Shown here piece by piece: positions 4,378-11,223 of a stretch of DNA of 11,223 nt. Numbering within the stretch: position 1 is the stretch's first letter; the number at the start of each line of letters is the position of its first letter. Below the pieces are notes generated by a model. That model was not told the DNA's origin, made no database searches, and saw nothing but the letters and a program-made list of their open reading frames with translations. The DNA is from Cellvibrionales bacterium UBA2511 (GTDB lineage Bacteria > Pseudomonadota > Gammaproteobacteria > Pseudomonadales > Porticoccaceae), in contig DDNV01000102.1 of NCBI GenBank assembly GCA_002341315.1, positions 20,642 through 31,864 of the forward strand, in the 5' to 3' direction. A program made the position numbers and the translations under genes.

Positions 4378-6207
4378 TTACTCAACAGTGACAGACTTTG
4401 CCAGGTTGCGCGGCTGATCGACGTCAGTTCCCTTCAGCACAGCCACATGATAAGAGAGTAATTGCAGTGGTATCGTATAAATGACGGCTTCCAGACTCTT
4501 CGGAACATGGGGAAGATTAATTACCGTCACATCCGTCTCATTTTCAAATCCGGCATTCAGGTCGGCAAAGACAAATAGTTGCCCCCCACGGGCTTTTACT
4601 TCATGTAGATTTGATTTCAATTTTTCGAGTAAATCGTTGTTGGGCGCTACCGCCACCACCGGCATATCCTTGTCTACCAGTGCCAGTGGTCCGTGTTTGA
4701 GTTCACCCGAGGGGTAGGCTTCAGCATGAATATAAGAAATCTCTTTGAGCTTAAGGGCACCTTCTAGCGCAACCGGATACTGCACACCCCGGCCAAGATA
4801 AAGGGCGTGTTGCTTATCAGCAAAACTCTCAAAGATTTCTTCAATCTGACCATTCAGTGAAAGTGTGTCCCGACAGAGCCGTGGCAACTGACGAAGGGCT
4901 TCCACCAGCAATCGCTCTGTTTCTTCGGGCAGGCCATGGCTCTTGCCAATGCCGATACAAAGTAGTTGCAAAGCCACTAACTGGGTCGTGAATGCTTTTG
5001 TCGATGCAACACCGATTTCCGGTCCGGCATAGGTCATCAAGGCCATATCCGACTCCCTAACCAGCGAGCTGTTGGCAACATTACAGATGACCAGTGTGGC
5101 GAGATAGCCGGATGTTTTTGCTGAGGCCAAGGCGGCAAGGGTATCGGCCGTTTCTCCGGATTGAGAAATCGTGACAAACAAGGTATCGGCGGGAACAACA
5201 ACCTTGCGGTAGCGGTACTCACTGGCCACCTCGACCTGACAGGGAATACCGGCCCATTCTTCCAACCAGAAGCGGGCCACAAGCCCGGCATGATAACTGG
5301 TGCCACAGGCCACTATATGCACGGCTTTTATCTTGGGAAATATTTCAACGGCGCGACTGCCAAATGCTTCCGTTAAAACCTGGGTTTGGCTGATACGTCC
5401 CTCCAGAGTGGATTCAAGCACTTCAGGCTGCTCAAATATCTCCTTCATCATGTAATGGCGGTAACCACCTTTGTCAGCAACATCGTCACCACCTGGAAGT
5501 GTGTCTATATCGCGTTCTACCAGGCTGCCAGTTTTGTCAAAAACGCTATAGTCGCCTTCTTTTAACTCGACCAGATCACCCTCTTTGAGAAACACAAATC
5601 GATCCGTTACCTGGCGCAGTGCCATTTGGTCAGAAGCCAGGAATGTTTCTTCGATACCGACACCTATAACCAGTGGACTACCGCTTCGGGCACCAATTAA
5701 TATTCCGGGTTCACTGGTACTGATCACTGCCAGCGCATAGGCACCGCGCAATCGCGTCAGGCAATCTTGCACTGCCTCACGGAGTGAACCGGCACTTTTC
5801 AGCAAGTGATTCACCAGATGGGCAATCACCTCGGTATCAGTTTCGGACGCAAACTGATAACCCAGATTCAACAGCTCTTTCTTCAGCTCGGCATGGTTTT
5901 CAATAATGCCATTGTGCACAACAGCCACACCGCCGGACGTATGTGGGTGGGCATTGGTTTCATTGGGAATACCATGAGTTGCCCAGCGGGTATGAGCAAT
6001 TCCGAGGTTGCCACGGGTTGGCTGCTCAACCAACCGATCGACCAACTGCGCCACCTTGCCCTGTTTTTTGCGTAACTGCAGCTCACCGTTTTGATCAACC
6101 ACAGCCAGACCGGCAGAATCATAACCGCGATACTCCAGTCTTTTGAGCCCCTCGATCAGGATGCCGATCACATTCCGCTGTGCTTGTGCCCCAACTATTC
6201 CACACAT
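4378..6207 (-). CDS. glmS: Glutamine-fructose-6-phosphate aminotransferase (GlmS)
   Basis: Makes glucosamine-6-phosphate from fructose-6-phosphate and glutamine, the first committed step to UDP-GlcNAc for peptidoglycan and lipopolysaccharide. The 609 residues equal the E. coli length. The N-terminal class II glutaminase domain begins MCGIVGA, with the catalytic Cys exposed after Met removal; it also has RLEYRGYDSAG (23-33), HTRWATHG (72-79), NGIIENH (99-105) and SETDTEVIAHL (121-131). Two SIS domains follow, with CGTSYHAG (301-308), SQSGETADTL (348-357) and ASTKAFTTQ (401-409). Glu489, His505 (GELKHGPLAL) and Lys604 (LAKSVTVE), counting Met, correspond to the known isomerase residues. The start lies 11 bp after the glmU stop, and the ribosome site is weak (only CGGAAAA before the ATG), suggesting translational coupling to glmU or post-transcriptional control. 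No glmS ribozyme or intervening regulator is present. Confidence 0.98.
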   Translation of the reverse strand: MCGIVGAQAQRNVIGILIEGLKRLEYRGYDSAGLAVVDQNGELQLRKKQGKVAQLVDRLVEQPTRGNLGIAHTRWATHGIPNETNAHPHTSGGVAVVHNGIIENHAELKKELLNLGYQFASETDTEVIAHLVNHLLKSAGSLREAVQDCLTRLRGAYALAVISTSEPGILIGARSGSPLVIGVGIEETFLASDQMALRQVTDRFVFLKEGDLVELKEGDYSVFDKTGSLVERDIDTLPGGDDVADKGGYRHYMMKEIFEQPEVLESTLEGRISQTQVLTEAFGSRAVEIFPKIKAVHIVACGTSYHAGLVARFWLEEWAGIPCQVEVASEYRYRKVVVPADTLFVTISQSGETADTLAALASAKTSGYLATLVICNVANSSLVRESDMALMTYAGPEIGVASTKAFTTQLVALQLLCIGIGKSHGLPEETERLLVEALRQLPRLCRDTLSLNGQIEEIFESFADKQHALYLGRGVQYPVALEGALKLKEISYIHAEAYPSGELKHGPLALVDKDMPVVAVAPNNDLLEKLKSNLHEVKARGGQLFVFADLNAGFENETDVTVINLPHVPKSLEAVIYTIPLQLLSYHVAVLKGTDVDQPRNLAKSVTVE

Positions 6208-6218
6208 AAAATTTTCCG

Positions 6219-7598
6219 TTAATTACTGGAGGGATGTATCTTTTTTGTCGGCCGCTTCCAGCCCTGAATGTTGCGTTGCTCCGCTCTGGTCAAACCCAGC
6301 TCATCATCGGCCACATTACATGTAATGGTGGAGCCAGCGCCCACTGTCGCATCCTTGCCAATATTAACCGGTGCCACCAGTGAGGTGTTTGAGCCAATAA
6401 ACGCATTGTCACCAATCACCGTCTGATGTTTGTTCACACCATCGTAGTTGCAGGTGATCGTGCCGGCTCCAACATTGACATTAGCACCCAGGGAAGCATC
6501 ACCCACATAGCTAAGATGATTGATTTTTGTGCCTTTTCCAAGGATAGACTTTTTGGTTTCAACAAAATTGCCTATTTTGGCATTTTCAGCCATCTCGGTA
6601 CCCGCCCTCAATCTCGCGAACGGTCCCACGACACATCCCGGGCCAATCATGCTGCCTTCCACAATACTGTTTGCTTTTATTTCGACCCCGTCGCCAATAC
6701 AACTGTCGATAATTACACAGTTCGGGCCAATATGGATGTTATTACCCAACTCAACCTCACCCTCGAAAAGCACATTAATATCGATGAAGTTGTCTGTGCC
6801 GGCAGTCAGTTTTCCCCTCACATCCAGTCTGTCCGGGTCGGCGATGGTGATACCTGCCATCATCAGTCGTTCTGAATGCTGCCGCTGATAGTAACGCTCC
6901 AGTCGGCTCAACTGACTACGATTATTCACGCCCTCTATCTCTTCCGGGAACAGGGGTTGCGAGGTTTTGATCTTGCAATTATGTTCGTGTGCAAGCGCAA
7001 TGATGTCTGTTAGATAGTATTCCTGCTGGGCATTGTTGTTATCGATTGCCGGTAACCAGTTTTTTAGCTTTGCCGCAGGTAACGCCAATACGCCTGTATT
7101 CACCTCACGAATGCCGAGCTGTTCCGGGGTCGCATCTTTTTGTTCAACAATCGCCGTCACGTCCTTCGCACTGTTTCTGATAATGCGCCCGTAACCGGAC
7201 GGGTCATCCAGTACCGCCGTTAACAGCACTAATGAACCGTCAACTGCCAGATCTACCATCGCCTGTATCGTGTCCGGTTGAATTAACGGAACATCGCCAT
7301 AAAGTATCAATACGGTGGCATCACAGCGAACAAGCGGGAGAGCCTGCTGCACAGCATGTGCCGTACCCAGTTGCAGTTGCTGTTCAACGTAGCACAAATC
7401 TGTGCCCTTTATTTCCGATCTGACCCTGTCAGACTCGTGACCAGTAACGATGATAACTTTAGGTGTTTGCAGACTGTTCGCGGCATCGACAACATGTTGC
7501 AGCAAGGGGCGCCCGGCCAAACAATGCAGAACTTTTGGCAGACTGGATTTCATTCTGGTACCTTTGCCCGCGGCCAGTACGACGACGTCCGTTGCCAT
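6219..7598 (-). CDS. glmU: Bifunctional GlmU: GlcNAc-1-P uridylyltransferase / glucosamine-1-P acetyltransferase
   Basis: Carries out the last two steps to UDP-GlcNAc: acetylation of glucosamine-1-phosphate with acetyl-CoA, then uridylyl transfer from UTP. The 459 residues match the family (E. coli 456). The N-terminal pyrophosphorylase domain has LAAGKGTRMKSSLPKVLH (8-25), QLGTAHAV (76-83), YGDVPL with Asp102 for metal, and EGVNNRSQLSRLE (222-234). From about residue 250 the C-terminus is a left-handed beta-helix of hexapeptide repeats (IGPNCVI, IGDGVEI, IGPGCVV, VGAGTITCNYDG), with the acetyltransferase catalytic His in KINHLSYVGDA (His361; E. coli 363). The start has a strong ribosome site (GAGGAG, 7-nt gap). 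Terminators at 7700-7727 and 4345-4372 bracket glmU-glmS as a two-gene unit. Its promoter should lie within 7599-7699, but no convincing hexamer pair could be picked there. Confidence 0.98.
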   Translation of the reverse strand: MATDVVVLAAGKGTRMKSSLPKVLHCLAGRPLLQHVVDAANSLQTPKVIIVTGHESDRVRSEIKGTDLCYVEQQLQLGTAHAVQQALPLVRCDATVLILYGDVPLIQPDTIQAMVDLAVDGSLVLLTAVLDDPSGYGRIIRNSAKDVTAIVEQKDATPEQLGIREVNTGVLALPAAKLKNWLPAIDNNNAQQEYYLTDIIALAHEHNCKIKTSQPLFPEEIEGVNNRSQLSRLERYYQRQHSERLMMAGITIADPDRLDVRGKLTAGTDNFIDINVLFEGEVELGNNIHIGPNCVIIDSCIGDGVEIKANSIVEGSMIGPGCVVGPFARLRAGTEMAENAKIGNFVETKKSILGKGTKINHLSYVGDASLGANVNVGAGTITCNYDGVNKHQTVIGDNAFIGSNTSLVAPVNIGKDATVGAGSTITCNVADDELGLTRAEQRNIQGWKRPTKKIHPSSN

Positions 7599-7699
7599 AG
7601 ATATCTCCTCGGTAAATCAAAGTATTTAATCAGTATCAGTTATGGATTACCACCTTGGAAGGATCTGTATCGACCCTTGTCACGGATAAAAATCACGCA

Positions 7700-7727
7700 T
7701 AAAAAAAGGGTGGCAAAAGCCACCCTT
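7700..7727 (-). terminator. Terminator of the ATP synthase operon
   Basis: AAGGGTGGC (7706-7714) and GCCACCCTT (7719-7727) form a perfect 9-bp stem with a 4-nt loop. On the minus strand it is followed by further Ts (A-run 7701-7705 on the plus strand). It lies 22 bp after the atpC stop and about 100 bp before glmU, so atp and glm transcripts are at least partly separate. Confidence 0.92.
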
Positions 7728-7749
7728 CATTATAAATTTCAGAAAAGCG

Positions 7750-8181
7750 TTATTTTTTTCCACCCATTTTTTTACGCAATTGTTCAATGGTGCGGAGTTG
7801 AGCAGCAGCGGCAGCCAGCTGGGATGCAGCGCGTGAATAATCAAATTCTCCGCTCTGATTGGTCATATCCTGTTCAGCATGTTTCTTGGCTTCCAGTGCT
7901 GCGGCTTCATCGAGATCATCAGCTCGCAGTGCAGTATCAGCCAGAATAGATACCTTGTTGGGCTGAACTTCCAGATAGCCACCAGACAGGTAATAAATCT
8001 CTTCTTCACCGTTCTGCTTAACAATCCGAACAGGGCCAGGTTTTAGGTCTGTTAACAGCGGCGCGTGACCAAAGGTAATACCCAGTTCTCCCTGTGAACC
8101 ACTGGCGACCAGAAGCTCTATCAATCCGGAGAACAGGTACTGCTCGGCACTTACGATGTCACAGTGCACAGTCATAGCCAT
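7750..8181 (-). CDS. atpC: F1F0 ATP synthase epsilon subunit
   Basis: Part of the central stalk of F1; it couples rotation to the c-ring and inhibits ATP hydrolysis through its C-terminal helices. The 143 residues compare with 139 in E. coli. The N-terminal beta-sandwich (about 1-86) contains [24 protein letters not shown] (31-44), [11 protein letters not shown] and the hallmark [21 protein letters not shown] (64-84). An alpha-helical hairpin follows (about 88-140) and ends in a basic tail. MAMTVHCD is kept as start because E. coli AtpC also begins MAMT; a second ATG lies two codons later. The ribosome site is poor, and atpD ends 23 bp upstream, so translation may rely on operon context. It is the last atp gene before the terminator. 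Confidence 0.97.
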   Translation of the reverse strand: MAMTVHCDIVSAEQYLFSGLIELLVASGSQGELGITFGHAPLLTDLKPGPVRIVKQNGEEEIYYLSGGYLEVQPNKVSILADTALRADDLDEAAALEAKKHAEQDMTNQSGEFDYSRAASQLAAAAAQLRTIEQLRKKMGGKK

Positions 8182-8204
8182 ATCTTAGTGCCTATATTGA
8201 TCGT

Positions 8205-9617
<1,413 letters not shown>

Positions 9618-9643
9618 TTAAACTAAGGCTGTAAAATCTTGTT

Positions 9644-10504
9644 TTAAACGGCTGCTGCACCACTAACGATCTCGGACAGCTCCTGGGTAATTGCCGCCTG
9701 ACGTGCTTTGTTGTAAAGCAACTGCAACTCGTTGATCAAATCACCCGCATTATCGGTGGCGCTCTTCATGGCGATCATTCTCGCGGCCTGTTCGCAGGCC
9801 TTGTTCTCTACCACACCCTGATAAACCTGAGATTCGATATAGCGAACCAGAAGTCCATCGAGCAGATCTTTGGCATCGGGCTCATAGATATAATCCCAGT
9901 GATGCTTCATCTTATCGTCTTCGATTGGCAGTAGGGGTAACAGCTGCTCTACAACGGGTTTTTGGGTCATGGTATTAACGAAATCATTCGATACCAGATA
10001 AAGGCGATCAATGGCTCCCTTATCGTAGCCATCCAGCATCACCTTTACGCCCCCGATAAGATCACTGGCAGAGGGCTGGTCACCCAAATCTTTAACCGTA
10101 GCAACAACATTGCCACCGTAACTGCCAAAGAAAGCTGCGGCCTTGTTACCCAAAGCGCAGAGATCAATCTCGACACCTTCATTTGACCAGGACTTCATTG
10201 ACTTGATAACTTCTTTGAACAGGTTCGTATTCAGACCACCACACAGACCCCGATCGGTCGAAACAATAATAAAGCCGACCCGTTTTACTTCACGCTCTTC
10301 CATGTAGCGATGTTTGTACTCAACATTCGCATTCGCGAGATGACCAACGACAGAACGAATTCTGTCAGCGTAGGGCTTGCTTATTTCGCGGCGTTCCTGG
10401 GCCCGCCGCATTTTACTCGCAGCAACCATCTCCATAGCACTGGTAATTTTCTGTGTGCTGCGGATACTATTGATTTTGGTTTTGACTTCTTTTCCGACTG
10501 CCAT
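9644..10504 (-). CDS. atpG: F1F0 ATP synthase gamma subunit
   Basis: The rotating shaft of F1, whose long N- and C-terminal helices form a coiled coil inside the alpha3-beta3 ring. The 286 residues compare with 287 in E. coli. The N-terminal helix carries [19 protein letters not shown] (15-33). The Rossmann-like middle domain includes [11 protein letters not shown] (82-92) and [11 protein letters not shown] (171-181). [20 protein letters not shown] begins at residue 224, and the C-terminus holds the gamma-subunit signature [14 protein letters not shown] (272-285). The start has AAAGG 8 nt upstream. It is in frame order between atpA (50-bp gap containing a hairpin) and atpD (38-bp gap). Confidence 0.98.
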   Translation of the reverse strand: MAVGKEVKTKINSIRSTQKITSAMEMVAASKMRRAQERREISKPYADRIRSVVGHLANANVEYKHRYMEEREVKRVGFIIVSTDRGLCGGLNTNLFKEVIKSMKSWSNEGVEIDLCALGNKAAAFFGSYGGNVVATVKDLGDQPSASDLIGGVKVMLDGYDKGAIDRLYLVSNDFVNTMTQKPVVEQLLPLLPIEDDKMKHHWDYIYEPDAKDLLDGLLVRYIESQVYQGVVENKACEQAARMIAMKSATDNAGDLINELQLLYNKARQAAITQELSEIVSGAAAV

Positions 10505-10522
10505 AATTTAGCCTTTCACCAT

Positions 10523-10547
10523 TTTGGGCCGACAATGTCAGCCCAAA
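10523..10547. other. Strong intercistronic hairpin between atpA and atpG
   Basis: On the minus strand TTTGGGCTGACA and TGTCGGCCCAAA are inverted repeats 12 bp long, separated by one base. The only imperfect pair is a U-G wobble in RNA, so a stem of about 10-11 pairs with a tight loop can form. No T-run follows on the minus strand, so it is not a standard terminator. It ends 18 bp before the atpG start and leaves the AAAGG ribosome site free. A role in mRNA processing or in setting alpha:gamma ratios is inference. Confidence 0.7.
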
Positions 10548-10554
10548 TCAGAAA

Positions 10555-11223
10555 TTACCAGGTTTGAGTGCTGATGAACTTATCCAGCGCAGCCTTGTAA
10601 CTGGCATCAAGGTCGTCGTTCCAGTCACCAGTCTGATTGATCTGATCAAGCAAGTCGCCGTGTTCCGCTTTCATATAAGAAAGCAGCGCCTGCTCAAAAT
10701 CACCAATTTTGTTGACTTCGACTTCTTTCAGATAACCCCGGTCAGCGGCATAAATCATCACGGCCATTTCTGCCACACTTTGTGGCGAATATTGACCCTG
10801 TTTCATCAGCTCAGTAACACGCTCACCGTGATCAAGCTGAGACTTGGTAGCCTCATCCAAATCAGAGGCAAACTGGGAAAAAGCAGCGAGTTCCCGGTAC
10901 TGAGCAAGTGCAGTACGGATACCACCCGACAGTTTCTTGATAACCTTGGTCTGCGCTGAACCACCAACCCGTGATACCGAGATACCAGCGTTCATCGCCG
11001 GCCGGATACCGGCATTGAACATGTCAGCCTCAAGGAATATCTGTCCGTCAGTGATCGAAATCACGTTTGTGGGAACGAAGGCCGATACGTCACCTGCCTG
11101 GGTTTCAATCACCGGCAAAGCAGTCAGTGAGCCGGTTTTTCCCTTTACTTCACCATCGGTAAATTTTTCAACATACGTCGCGTTAACGCGTGCTGCACGC
11201 TCCAACAAACGGGAGTGCAAGTA
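10555..11223 (-). CDS. atpA: F1F0 ATP synthase alpha subunit, C-terminal part (5' end cut by window)
   Basis: The non-catalytic nucleotide-binding subunit that alternates with beta in F1. The frame is open to the right edge, where it reads [21 protein letters not shown]; 222 residues and the stop are visible, equivalent to about residues 292-513 of E. coli AtpA. The family signature [10 protein letters not shown] (about residue 75-84 of the visible part) is followed by RVGGSAQTK, which includes the arginine finger that reaches into the neighbouring catalytic site. The helical C-terminal domain follows, with [23 protein letters not shown], and the protein ends in THR-GLN-THR-TRP (TQTW; E. coli TQSW). 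The true start and Walker A lie outside the window; the TTG at 11220 is an internal Leu codon, not a start. Confidence 0.97.
   Translation of the reverse strand, partial: YLHSRLLERAARVNATYVEKFTDGEVKGKTGSLTALPVIETQAGDVSAFVPTNVISITDGQIFLEADMFNAGIRPAMNAGISVSRVGGSAQTKVIKKLSGGIRTALAQYRELAAFSQFASDLDEATKSQLDHGERVTELMKQGQYSPQSVAEMAVMIYAADRGYLKEVEVNKIGDFEQALLSYMKAEHGDLLDQINQTGDWNDDLDASYKAALDKFISTQTW

Noticed and set aside
6426..6875. 149-codon plus-strand open frame inside glmU
   Set aside because: It lies entirely opposite the conserved beta-helix coding region, has no ribosome site, and its protein looks like a reverse-frame shadow. The same applies to long frames opposite uvrD at 828-1247, 1234-1713 and 1958-2479.
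7599..7699. Specific promoter for glmU
   Set aside because: A promoter is expected here, but the best hexamer pairs (such as TTCCAA with GATACT) match the consensus too poorly to report.

Overview
The window is a piece of a gammaproteobacterial chromosome. Most of it is conserved housekeeping DNA. The order atpA-atpG-atpD-atpC-glmU-glmS on one strand is the arrangement known from Escherichia coli and relatives. The protein sequences (for example the [19 protein letters not shown] stretch in AtpD, the AtpG C-terminus and UvrD) are of gammaproteobacterial type. A TakP-like TRAP binding protein and a HexR-type regulator would fit a free-living aquatic member, but the genus cannot be named from this sequence alone.

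Layout, left to right. (1) 1-729, minus: the first 243 residues of a TRAP-transporter solute-binding lipoprotein, running off the left edge. (2) 747-2915, minus: uvrD, DNA helicase II, 17 bp upstream of the TRAP gene and probably co-transcribed with it. (3) 3045-3905, plus: a HexR-like RpiR-family repressor, divergent from uvrD, with a perfect 15-bp inverted repeat of HexR type over its own probable -10 box. (4) 3906-4377: a 472-bp stretch with no credible protein gene. It holds two rho-independent terminators, a perfect 19-bp palindrome, and promoter-like hexamers pointing both ways out of that palindrome; two small-RNA candidates are proposed here. (5) 4378-7598, minus: glmS and glmU, two enzymes of UDP-N-acetylglucosamine synthesis. 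(6) 7700-7727: a strong terminator separating the glm pair from the ATP synthase operon. (7) 7750-11223, minus: atpC, atpD, atpG and the 3' part of atpA, encoding the epsilon, beta, gamma and alpha subunits of F1.

Functionally, the right side makes the catalytic head of ATP synthase. The middle makes the amino-sugar precursor for peptidoglycan and lipopolysaccharide: GlmS makes glucosamine-6-phosphate and GlmU makes UDP-GlcNAc. The left side has DNA repair (UvrD), control of central carbon flow (HexR) and carboxylate uptake (TRAP). No mobile element, CRISPR array, tRNA or rRNA was seen. The protein genes are ordinary and intact apart from the two cut by the window edges. The one stretch not explained by known genes is 3906-4377.
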